15,958 nucleotides of DNA, from assembly GCA_027346125.1 (NCBI GenBank), contig DAIEST010000193.1, positions 1 to 15,958 on the forward strand. The letters run 5' to 3'. Below are positions 1 to 6,067 of this stretch, piece by piece. The notes beneath the pieces are model-generated. The model made no database searches. It saw nothing but the letters and a program-made list of their open reading frames with translations, and was not told where the DNA came from. The number at the start of each line of letters is the position of its first letter. Position 1 is the stretch's first letter. Both the position numbers and the translations under genes were made by a program. Source of the stretch: Leptospirillum sp. (GTDB lineage Bacteria; Nitrospirota; Leptospirillia; Leptospirillales; Leptospirillaceae).

Positions 1-275
1 GAAAGCAGGATCGTGCCAATGCGCTTGAATCGTTCCGGAAAGGAGCGCATGGCGAGTCCCGGATCGGGAGATACGCATGCCGCCACTGCCAGATCCGGCT
101 GGCTGTCTGGTCCGGTCGGTGTCCATCCTGCAACAGGTGGGGGACAGTGACGGTCCATCCCGGGTTCTCCCGGCCGGCGTCTCCCGCCGACGAGACCGGC
201 AACCGTTATCTGGAAGGAAGCTCGGGCTTGCCCGATCCGACCTGGGACGCTTATTCCCTTGGCCAGTCCACCTGA
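1..275 (+). CDS. LapB/YciM-like TPR protein, C-terminal rubredoxin-type zinc ribbon (partial, 5' end outside window)
   Basis: The frame beginning at base 3 is open from the left edge to a TGA at 273-275 and encodes 90 residues with no start, so it is the tail of a gene entering from the left. It carries YACRHC (residues 24-29) and RCPSCNRWGT (39-48), giving C-x2-C-x10-C-x2-C (C26, C29, C40, C43) followed by a tryptophan. That spacing and the W after the last cysteine match the C-terminal metal-binding knuckle of LapB/YciM, the inner-membrane TPR protein that in enterobacteria promotes FtsH-dependent turnover of LpxC. Members end soon after the ribbon; here about 37 further low-complexity residues follow. 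RadA-type ribbons are an alternative, but those sit at the N-terminus. The TPR part is not visible, so the family call rests on the ribbon alone. Confidence 0.6.
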   Translation, partial: KQDRANALESFRKGAHGESRIGRYACRHCQIRLAVWSGRCPSCNRWGTVTVHPGFSRPASPADETGNRYLEGSSGLPDPTWDAYSLGQST

Positions 276-443
276 TTTCCGGCTCCGGAAGGGGCGTTGT
301 CGGAAAAGCTTCCGGAACAAAGGGCCGATTCCCGAGGAGAGCCACCTTCTGTATGCTTGAACCTGAATCGGAAGAGAAGCCTGCCAGTATCGTCTTCTTG
401 AAATTCACGCTTTGCAGACGGCTTCTGTTTTTCATCGAGATCT

Positions 444-468
444 GAAATCGGCCTCCTTGACCGATTTC
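444..468. repeat. Perfect 8-bp inverted repeat upstream of the ORF6N gene
   Basis: GAAATCGG (444-451) and CCGATTTC (461-468) are exact reverse complements separated by 9 bases. The repeat ends 24 bases before the proposed ATG of the ORF6N gene and 15 bases before its ribosome binding site. It could be an operator for a dimeric repressor or an RNA hairpin; there is no U-tract after it, so it is not a clear terminator. Confidence 0.5.
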
Positions 469-483
469 CACCGTTTCGTTCTT

Positions 484-489
484 GAGGAG
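484..489 (+). promoter_or_regulatory. Ribosome binding site deciding the ORF6N start
   Basis: GAGGAG at 484-489 precedes ATG 493 by 3 bases. The spacing is short but this is the only purine-rich match near a start codon here, and it argues against the upstream in-frame ATG at 412. Confidence 0.5.
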
Positions 490-492
490 CTT

Positions 493-1020
493 ATGCCTGG
501 ACCCCTTCCCCCCATTCCGATCGAATCCATCACCTCCCGGATCTTTCTCATTCGTGGTCAGAAGGTCATGCTTGATTCCGACCTGGCCGAACTGTACGGG
601 GTCAAGACGAGCGCCCTCAACCAAGCCGTTAAAAGAAACCATGAAAGATTCCCTCCCGACTTTGTTTTTCAGTTGACGGGTAAGGAGAAAGACGAGGTTG
701 TCACAAATTGTGACCACCTCTCCCGCCTCAAGTTCTCTCCGACACTACCCTATGCCTTTACCGAGCACGGAGCCTTGATGCTCGGAAACGTCCTGAAGTC
801 CACCAAGGCGATCCAGGTCAGTCTTCTCATTGTCCGGGCCTTCGTCCAGCTTAGGGAAATTCTCTCCACCCACAAGGAATTGGCCCACAAGCTGGAAGAA
901 TTGGAACGGAAGGTCGGGATCCACGATCAAGTCATCGTCGATCTGGTCGAGGCGATCCGACAACTGATGGAGCCGCCAGCGGAGAAAAGGAAACAGATCG
1001 GGTTTGCAACCGACAAGTAG
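493..1020 (+). CDS. ORF6N domain protein (KilA-N/Bro-type DNA-binding family)
   Basis: Encodes 175 residues. Residues about 10-95 match the ORF6N domain (Pfam PF10543): the stretch IFLIRGQKVMLDSDLAELYG (17-36), then A-LNQAVKRN, then RFPPDFVFQL (52-61), followed by a YAFTEHGALML segment. The C-terminal third is charged and heptad-like (KLEELERKVGIHDQVI and on), consistent with a short coiled coil. ORF6N is known from phage antirepressor and Bro proteins and as isolated chromosomal genes; it is thought to bind DNA, with no established cellular role for the stand-alone form. The start at 493 is chosen because a GAGGAG lies just upstream and the conserved domain begins soon after; an in-frame ATG at 412 would add 27 non-conserved residues. 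No phage genes are adjacent, so this is a lone cargo or remnant gene. Confidence 0.85.
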   Translation: MPGPLPPIPIESITSRIFLIRGQKVMLDSDLAELYGVKTSALNQAVKRNHERFPPDFVFQLTGKEKDEVVTNCDHLSRLKFSPTLPYAFTEHGALMLGNVLKSTKAIQVSLLIVRAFVQLREILSTHKELAHKLEELERKVGIHDQVIVDLVEAIRQLMEPPAEKRKQIGFATDK

Positions 1021-1362
1021 AGGCAATGTTCGCTGCACGATGTTCGGGGACCGGACCCATCGAGGAATGCCGGGGAATGGTCATCCTGTCGGGATACGCC
1101 GCCCCTCTTCACGAGGATTTTCCGGGGGTGGACTCGAGTCTGCCGATCCGCCCAGTCCAGGTCCAAAGAGATGTGGAAGCATAATGTGTCACTTTCCTTA
1201 AAAGCCCTGAGTTTTATTCCGAATTTAAGAACTGAATGCAACCCTCGCATGTTTTTGAGGTTAAAAAGGCTCTAATCCTTGCCCAGTCGGAAAAGCCGGA
1301 TGAAATCACTGAATCATTCCAGGAATGCGAGGACTATCAGGCTTCCCCAATCTCTTTGATCT
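1021..1362. other. About 340 bases with no supported gene
   Basis: Between the ORF6N stop and the Cas2-like stop I see only short open frames without a ribosome binding site or recognisable domain. Base composition shifts from GC-rich to more AT-rich at about 1190. The only structure of note is a 13-bp palindrome at 1315-1327. The stretch may be a decayed gene or island boundary, but I cannot identify a parent family or terminal repeats. Confidence 0.5.
1315..1327. repeat. 13-bp palindrome CATTCC-A-GGAATG
   Basis: CATTCC (1315-1320) and GGAATG (1322-1327) are perfect reverse complements around a central A. It lies in the gene-free patch, about 36 bases past the 3' end of the minus-strand Cas2-like gene. 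It could be a protein-binding dyad; chance is possible. Confidence 0.3.
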
Positions 1363-1641
1363 TTAAAAGGAGCTTTTGTGTAACCAATTGTTGCGCCGAT
1401 CACCTAGGCCCCAACTGGCCCAATTCCCCTTTAATCTCGCAATGAACAGCTCGTCTCCATTTTTGAGCAGTGGTGCTAGGATATCGCGGATCTCGCTGGC
1501 ACTTGATTCAGACCTCACCAGCCAGACAGATTTCTGCAAGTGGCACCAAGTGAAATTGGCATTGATGGTTTCGGTAACTCGCTCGTAATTTTTAGGCTTG
1601 TCGTTCGGTTTTTGGAGATCGTACGCGATTACATAAACCAT
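1363..1641 (-). CDS. Stand-alone Cas2-fold protein (SinR/VapD-like family)
   Basis: Encodes 92 residues. The N-terminus MVYVIAYDL gives the first beta strand with an Asp at position 8, as in Cas2-superfamily ferredoxin-like ribonuclease folds. The rest follows the short SinR-like group: a CHLQKSVWLV strand after helix 1 (residues 33-42), a SASEIRDILAPLL helix, GDELFIARL, then NWASWGL and a C-terminal NNWL segment. There is no Cas1 and no CRISPR repeat in the window, so a role in spacer acquisition is unlikely. Relatives include VapD-type ribonuclease toxins. The start is supported by GAGGT (1649-1653, reverse strand) 7 bases upstream of the ATG and a promoter further up. It diverges from the antitoxin/PIN pair across about 150 bases. 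Whether it is a toxin is inference. Composition is more AT-rich than the core genes. Confidence 0.7.
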   Translation of the reverse strand: MVYVIAYDLQKPNDKPKNYERVTETINANFTWCHLQKSVWLVRSESSASEIRDILAPLLKNGDELFIARLKGNWASWGLGDRRNNWLHKSSF

Positions 1642-1685
1642 TGTGAATACCTCAAAATTTATGGTTTACAATTACATTTTTTTTC

Positions 1686-1713
1686 ATTGTAGCACATATA
1701 GCGAATATTGCAA
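1686..1713 (-). promoter_or_regulatory. Sigma70-type promoter for the Cas2-like gene
   Basis: Read on the minus strand: -35 TTGCAA (1713-1708), 16-base spacer, -10 TACAAT (1691-1686, 5 of 6 matches to TATAAT). Transcription would start near 1679, leaving a leader of about 38 bases with GAGGT before the ATG at 1641. Confidence 0.6.
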
Positions 1714-1736
1714 ATAAGTCAGATATGGAATATGAT
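1708..1736 (+). promoter_or_regulatory. Sigma70-type promoter for the antitoxin/PIN operon
   Basis: -35 TTGCAA (1708-1713), exact 17-base spacer, -10 TATGAT (1731-1736, 5 of 6 matches). The -35 hexamer is self-complementary and is the same one used by the opposite promoter. CATAT (1695-1699) and ATATG (1723-1727) flank it as a loose inverted repeat, and ATATG recurs at 1730-1734, so an autoregulatory operator here is plausible. Confidence 0.6.
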
Positions 1737-1788
1737 ATCGCAAGAAAAATGAATAACACAGCGAAAACTTCATTCGAAGGAGCTCATT

Positions 1789-2271
1789 ATGGGGGTGCGA
1801 GGGAATTTGTCGGAAGAAGCGACTGGTATCCCGAACTTTGATCAAGATTCTGATCAGGATCAAATGGAGGCGCTTGATTTGTACTCAAAGCTCAGGGATA
1901 CGAAGGCCAAACTCATTGGATCTGACGGGAAACCACAGGTGCTTCCGGGCAACCTGGACTCATTTCTTTTAACACTCCTGGCCGATGTATTAAATGGCGG
2001 TTCGGTGACGATTCTGCAAAGAGACACCACGCTAACGACTGTCGAAGCAGCAAAATTTCTCGGTGTCTCAAGGCAGTTTCTCGTCCAGGAAATCGATAAA
2101 GAGAGAATTCCGCACCACAAGGTAGGAACTCATCGCAGGTTGTATGTCCGGGATGTGCTGGGGTACAAGAGCAAACGGGATGCAAGTCGTAGGAAGAACC
2201 TTGACGATCTCGCCCTGGCAGAATATGAGGAGGGTCTTTACGAGAAGAGTCTGAATGATTCCGACACCTGA
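1789..2271 (+). CDS. Excisionase-type helix-turn-helix protein, probable antitoxin of a PIN toxin
   Basis: Encodes 160 residues. Residues 82-126 form an excisionase/MerR-like HTH (HTH_17): LTTVEAAKFLGVSRQFLVQE, then RIPHHKVGTHRRLYVRDVLGY with the winged arginines. The N-terminal 75 residues are not recognised. The C-terminal tail (130-160) is highly charged with a run of acidic residues, as expected for an antitoxin segment that wraps its toxin. AAGGAG (1777-1782) sits 6 bases before the ATG, a strong ribosome binding site. The stop overlaps the PIN gene by 17 bases. HTH-excisionase proteins paired with PIN_3-type toxins are a known type II toxin-antitoxin arrangement, in which the antitoxin neutralises the toxin and represses its own promoter. 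Function here is inferred from the pairing. Confidence 0.8.
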   Translation: MGVRGNLSEEATGIPNFDQDSDQDQMEALDLYSKLRDTKAKLIGSDGKPQVLPGNLDSFLLTLLADVLNGGSVTILQRDTTLTTVEAAKFLGVSRQFLVQEIDKERIPHHKVGTHRRLYVRDVLGYKSKRDASRRKNLDDLALAEYEEGLYEKSLNDSDT

Positions 2272-2815
2272 CAATGAGTATTGCGTTGTACTCGATTCAT
2301 GTGTGCTCATACCCATGCCGTTATGTGACACTCTCCTCCGTTCAGCTGAGAGTCCATCTCTTTTTCGCATTGCGTGGAGTCAAGAAATCATGAATGAAAT
2401 CCGGAGGGTCTTGGTGGGAGAAAAATTCGGATATTCACCGATGCAAGTCGATCGCCGGATCCAGAAAATGGGGGCTGCTTTTCCTGAGGCAACCCACTGT
2501 GTCCCTCAGACTCTCATCAACAGCATTGTGGGCCTGCCTGATCCAGATGATCGACACGTTGTTGCCCTTGCCATCCATGCCCACGCAAATTCAATAGTCA
2601 CAGAAAATGTTAAAGATTTTCCAAAAGCTGTATTGAATCCTCACAATTTGACCGTAATTTCCACAGAAGATTTTCTTGTCAATCAATTTCTTCTGCATCC
2701 GGATATCATGCACGAAAAGCTCGATTCCCAAGCAGCAGGAATAGGAAAAAACCGGGAATTTGTTCTGTCTCTTCTTAAAAAAACAGTTCCACGTTTTTGC
2801 GAACTTTGTTTGTAA
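2255..2815 (+). CDS. PIN-domain ribonuclease toxin (PIN_3/COG1569-like)
   Basis: Encodes 186 residues. PIN acidic residues are in place: D14 in VVLDSCVLIP, E44/E48 in SQEIMNEI, the cluster LPDPDDRHVVALA (D96, D98, D99), and TENVKDFP (E117, D121). These coordinate Mg in VapC-like ribonucleases that cut structured RNAs. The extra DPDD-R-H-V-V-A-L-A motif and the N-terminal VLDSCVL are typical of the PIN_3 group. The ATG at 2255 lies inside the antitoxin gene; a weaker GAGAAGAG (2242-2249) precedes it, suggesting translational coupling with lower toxin yield. Starting at the next ATG (2315) would remove D14, so the overlap start is needed. All active-site acids are intact, so the module looks functional. 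The last 60 residues extend past the usual domain and are not recognised. Confidence 0.85.
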   Translation: MIPTPDNEYCVVLDSCVLIPMPLCDTLLRSAESPSLFRIAWSQEIMNEIRRVLVGEKFGYSPMQVDRRIQKMGAAFPEATHCVPQTLINSIVGLPDPDDRHVVALAIHAHANSIVTENVKDFPKAVLNPHNLTVISTEDFLVNQFLLHPDIMHEKLDSQAAGIGKNREFVLSLLKKTVPRFCELCL

Positions 2816-2846
2816 ACAACCACGCCCAAAAGAGCGGAGGTTGTTT
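2814..2846 (+). terminator. Hairpin directly after the PIN toxin stop
   Basis: AAACAACC (2814-2821) pairs perfectly with GGTTGTTT (2839-2846). The 17-base loop can form an inner CGC/GCG helix (2823-2825 with 2834-2836). The hairpin begins in the stop codon. The U-tract is only the TTT at the stem end, so termination strength is uncertain. Confidence 0.5.
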
Positions 2847-3128
2847 GAGGGGTGGTTCCATCAGAGGCAGGAGCGATAAAGGCAACCGGAAGTCTCAAGC
2901 CCGTTTTCCTGTCTGAAATGCGATCGCACCATGAATGCGGATGAAAATGCCGCCAGAAACATTGGTTTCAGGGCAGTTGTCAATCCGGCCTGCCACAGTC
3001 CAGGGTGGACACCTGAACGGTAAACCTCCACCGCAACGTCTTCTGTTTAGTGGAAGGTGGTTGACAGTACGGCTATTTTCGGGAGGATTCGAGGAGGTGC
3101 GGGTGGGTCCCTTGAACGGACTCGATTC
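2847..3128. other. Gene-free spacer before comF
   Basis: No supported gene. GC content rises back to the core level across this stretch, so it probably marks the right edge of the accessory region. TTGACA occurs at 3061-3066 but no convincing -10 follows at 16-18 bases. GAGGAGG at 3091-3097 is a strong ribosome-binding sequence with no in-frame start codon at a useful distance. Confidence 0.45.
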
Positions 3129-3767
3129 ATGCGGATGATACCGTGGCGTTCCTGTCGCGTCTGCACAAATCCCCGGGTGGCGGAGCTGCCGCTGTGCACT
3201 CCGTGTCTGGAGAGATTCGATCGGGAAACCACGGACCGGCCGCCGGTCCGGCTTTCCCCCGAGGGGTGTCCGATCCGCGCTTCGTTCTGGTATGAAGGGT
3301 TCCCCCGTGAGATGTTTCTTCTGGCCAAATTCCAGGGAGACCGGGCGATCGCCGATTTTCTGATCGGAAAGGCGTTCGGCCGCTTGGGAAGTCCGGACGG
3401 GATCCGTCTGTGGCTCCCGGTTCCTCCGGATACCGGCCGTCTGTTGAGAAGGGGGATCTTCCTTCCGGATCGGATGGCCTACCGGTTCAGCCGTCTGACG
3501 GGGATCCCCTGGTCTGCCGAAGGGGGGCGTCCCCGGACGGGGGCCGAAAGCAAGTTCATGGGAAAGACCGAACGCTCGTCCATGGGCGAAGATCGGTGGA
3601 TTTCCCTTCCGGGATCCACGCCGGGACAGGGAGTGTGTCTTCTGGACGATCTGGTGACAACGGGGGAAACCCTGCGTTCGTTTGTCCGGTTTCGTCGTCG
3701 GCAGGGGGATCATGTCATAATGGCCTCGACATTGTTCGATTCGCGCTTGCGGCTGGACGGGCCGTAA
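3129..3767 (+). CDS. comF: ComF-family amidophosphoribosyltransferase-like protein
   Basis: Encodes 212 residues from ATG 3129. It has the full ComF layout: an N-terminal zinc knuckle C9-x2-C12 ... C23-x2-C26, the AKFQGDR motif after a short YEG strand, an LWLPVPPDTGRLLRRG segment, and the PRPP-binding loop CLLDDLVTTGETL with D173-D174. ComF proteins take part in natural transformation in Bacillus and Haemophilus, probably in handling incoming single-stranded DNA; some members act in nucleotide salvage. The pairing with a DinG helicase 53 bases downstream fits a DNA-processing role. An in-frame GTG at 3057 would add 24 residues lacking family similarity, and a TAG at 3048 closes the frame above it; no start here has a well-spaced ribosome binding site, so the start is uncertain. 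Confidence 0.85.
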   Translation: MRMIPWRSCRVCTNPRVAELPLCTPCLERFDRETTDRPPVRLSPEGCPIRASFWYEGFPREMFLLAKFQGDRAIADFLIGKAFGRLGSPDGIRLWLPVPPDTGRLLRRGIFLPDRMAYRFSRLTGIPWSAEGGRPRTGAESKFMGKTERSSMGEDRWISLPGSTPGQGVCLLDDLVTTGETLRSFVRFRRRQGDHVIMASTLFDSRLRLDGP

Positions 3768-3808
3768 CGCAATATCCGGTTTGACGGTCATGGTGGTCGA
3801 GTGTGAGT

Positions 3809-3813
3809 GAGGT
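3809..3813 (+). promoter_or_regulatory. Ribosome binding site deciding the dinG start
   Basis: GAGGT (3809-3813) lies 7 bases before ATG 3821, with AGGA (3815-3818) as a second match. It falls inside the coding sequence implied by the upstream GTG at 3803, favouring the ATG. Confidence 0.55.
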
Positions 3814-3820
3814 CAGGAAA

Positions 3821-6067
3821 ATGGGGGACACCGTTTCTTCCCCGGACGCTTCCCTGTTGAGGGACGAAGAGAAAGAGTCGATCCGGGATCTGCTCCGGCG
3901 CCTTTCCGAAGCGCTTCCGGGCTTTGCCCCGCGCGAAGGTCAGCGCCGCATGATTGCGGAGGTCGCCCGGGCGTTTTCCCATTGCCGCAATGAGGACGAT
4001 CCGCCCACGACGGGCCGGAACCTTCTGGCGATCCAGGGACCCACCGGTACCGGAAAAACGATGGCCTACCTTCTGGCCGGACTGGTCCTGGCAAAGAGCC
4101 GGAAAAAGACCCTTGTCGTTTCCACCGCGACGGTGTCTCTCCAGGAACAGCTCGTTTCGAAAGACCTGCCCATTCTGGCCCGGGCATCTGAGATTCCGTT
4201 TTCGTTCGAACTGGCCAAGGGGCGCGGGCGCTACCTCTGCGAGCGCAATCTCCTGAGCCTCACCGGAAGCCGGTTCCCGGAGGAGGCGTCCTGGAAACGG
4301 CCCCCCTCTCCGGAGGAGATCCGCATGCTGGACCGGATGAAGGAGCGGTTCGGAAAAGGATGGGACGGCGACCGGGACCGATGGGAGACGCCGGTGCCCG
4401 ATTTCCTGTGGTCCTCCATCGCGAACCAGTCCTCCTCCTGTACGGGGAAGCACTGCGACCAGTATTCCGGCTGCGGGTTTTTCCTCCGTCGGGAGGCTCT
4501 GTCCAGAGCGCATATTGTCGTTGCCAACCACGATCTGGTCCTGTCGGACCTCTCCCTGGGCGGAGGCGTTCTTCTGCCGAAGCCGGAAGAATCCCTTTAC
4601 GTTTTCGACGAAGGCCATCACCTCCCCGGAAAAAGCCTGTCCCATTTCAGGGCGGAACTCGAGATCGAAGGGGCGCTCTCCTGGGTCGAGCGGATTCCTG
4701 CGGTCATTGCCCAGACGGCCAGAACGAATGCCGGAAAAGAAGGGAAACCGCCTCCCGCGGAGGAGACGGACTCCCTTTCCGAAGCGCTTCAGGCGCTGTC
4801 CCGGTGGTTCGAATCCCGCTGGGAAGGCACGTTCCGGAAGGGCGAGGCGGATGGACCGGATGCCGGCGGCCGGGGCGAAACGCTCTTTGGCGCCGGCGGG
4901 GAACGCTCTTCCTGGCGATTTCCCGACGGGCGGATTCCGGACGAATTGTCCGAGATCGCCCGCCTGGGGGAGGCGGCGTCGAAGACGCTTCTGGACAGGG
5001 TTCGGGAGGAGAAGGATCGGCTTTCCGAGGATGTTCCCGAAAAAAACGCCGAACGGGGTTCCCGGGATCGTCTGATGATGGACCTGGGCAATCTTTCCGA
5101 CCGGCTTTCCGGAGCGAACCAGCTTCTCGGGCTCTTCGGCTCCCGCGATCCCGCGGAAGGTCCCCCGGTGGCCCGCTGGGTGATCGCGCGCCGGCAGGGG
5201 GGAATGCGGGATCATCTTCTGGAGGCCAGTCCCGTCTGGGCCGGCGGTCTTCTGGAACGCATGCTCTGGGGCCGCGTGTCGGCCGCGGTCGTGACATCGG
5301 CGACGCTGGCGACACTGGGCTCCTTTTCCTCTTTTGCGTCCCGGGCGGGACTTTCCTCTTTTCCGGATGCGACCTATACAGCCCTTGCCTCCCCGTTCCG
5401 GCTGGAACGTCAGGGGGTCCTCCGGATCCCTCCGCTGACCTCCAATCCCTCCGACCCCCTTGCCCATACGGATGAGGTCGTGCAGCTTCTGCCGGATCTT
5501 CTGGATCCGGCCGGGGGATCCCTGGTCCTGTTTGCCTCCAGGCGCCAGATGGAGGAGGTCCATCGGCGACTTCCCCGAGACTGGAAAGACCGGATCCTCC
5601 TCCAGGGAGAACGCCCCCGCTCCGAGATCCTGGAACTCCATGCCCGGCGCGTTGCGGCCGGCCGGGGGTCCGTCCTGTTCGGGCTGGCATCGTTTTCGGA
5701 AGGACTGGATCTGAAGGGGGATCTGTGCACCCACGTGATTATCGCCAAGATCCCCTTCTCGGTTCCGACCGATCCGGTGGAAGAAACCCTGGCCGAATGG
5801 ATCAAGAGTCGCGGGGGGGACCCCTTCCGGGAGATTTCGCTCCCGGACGCGGGACTTCGGCTGATCCAGGCCGCAGGCCGGCTGATCCGCTCCGAGAGCG
5901 ATTCGGGAACGGTGACCATTCTGGACAGGCGGCTGACGGAGAAATCCTACGGCCCGCTTTTGATCCGCACACTGCCCCCTTTCCGCCGGGAGTCGTCCGT
6001 GTCGCCGTCTCCGGAGTCTTCCCGCCGGAAGGGGCCGCGTCAGGGAGGGTCGTCGAATGACCAATGA
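3821..6067 (+). CDS. dinG: DinG-type ATP-dependent helicase (XPD-like, 4Fe-4S)
   Basis: Encodes 748 residues. Order of motifs: Q-motif region PREGQRRM (about 37-44), Walker A GPTGTGKT (73-80), motif Ia VVSTATVSLQEQL, the four iron-sulphur cysteines C140, C207, C212 and C218, VVANHDLVLSDL, Walker B DEGH (263-266), TSATLATLGSF, and near the C-terminus ASFSEGLDLKG and QAAGRLIRS (motif VI). DinG is a superfamily 2, 5'-3' helicase that unwinds forks, D-loops, R-loops and G-quadruplexes and helps resolve transcription-replication conflicts. No exonuclease domain is fused, unlike the Firmicutes form, and length agrees with the proteobacterial type. The start at ATG 3821 is preferred over GTG 3803 because of the ribosome binding site. 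The 3' end overlaps the LysR gene by 11 bases. Confidence 0.93.
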   Translation: MGDTVSSPDASLLRDEEKESIRDLLRRLSEALPGFAPREGQRRMIAEVARAFSHCRNEDDPPTTGRNLLAIQGPTGTGKTMAYLLAGLVLAKSRKKTLVVSTATVSLQEQLVSKDLPILARASEIPFSFELAKGRGRYLCERNLLSLTGSRFPEEASWKRPPSPEEIRMLDRMKERFGKGWDGDRDRWETPVPDFLWSSIANQSSSCTGKHCDQYSGCGFFLRREALSRAHIVVANHDLVLSDLSLGGGVLLPKPEESLYVFDEGHHLPGKSLSHFRAELEIEGALSWVERIPAVIAQTARTNAGKEGKPPPAEETDSLSEALQALSRWFESRWEGTFRKGEADGPDAGGRGETLFGAGGERSSWRFPDGRIPDELSEIARLGEAASKTLLDRVREEKDRLSEDVPEKNAERGSRDRLMMDLGNLSDRLSGANQLLGLFGSRDPAEGPPVARWVIARRQGGMRDHLLEASPVWAGGLLERMLWGRVSAAVVTSATLATLGSFSSFASRAGLSSFPDATYTALASPFRLERQGVLRIPPLTSNPSDPLAHTDEVVQLLPDLLDPAGGSLVLFASRRQMEEVHRRLPRDWKDRILLQGERPRSEILELHARRVAAGRGSVLFGLASFSEGLDLKGDLCTHVIIAKIPFSVPTDPVEETLAEWIKSRGGDPFREISLPDAGLRLIQAAGRLIRSESDSGTVTILDRRLTEKSYGPLLIRTLPPFRRESSVSPSPESSRRKGPRQGGSSNDQ

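Noticed and set aside
277..290. TTCCGG-CT-CCGGAA inverted repeat just after the LapB-like stop, considered as a terminator
   Set aside because: Loop too tight for the full stem, and no U-tract follows.
77..445. Open frame of 122 codons on the plus strand
   Set aside because: It overlaps the zinc-ribbon frame (1-275), shows no domain and has no convincing ribosome binding site.
1236..1445. Short plus-strand open frame in the gene-free patch
   Set aside because: No ribosome binding site or family similarity, and it runs into the Cas2-like gene on the other strand.
1363..1641. CRISPR-Cas locus because of the Cas2-like protein
   Set aside because: No direct-repeat array, Cas1 or effector gene anywhere in the window, and the protein belongs to the stand-alone Cas2-fold group.
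3061..3066. TTGACA as the -35 of a comF promoter
   Set aside because: No acceptable -10 hexamer at 16-18 bases; the nearest TATTTT is only 8 bases away.
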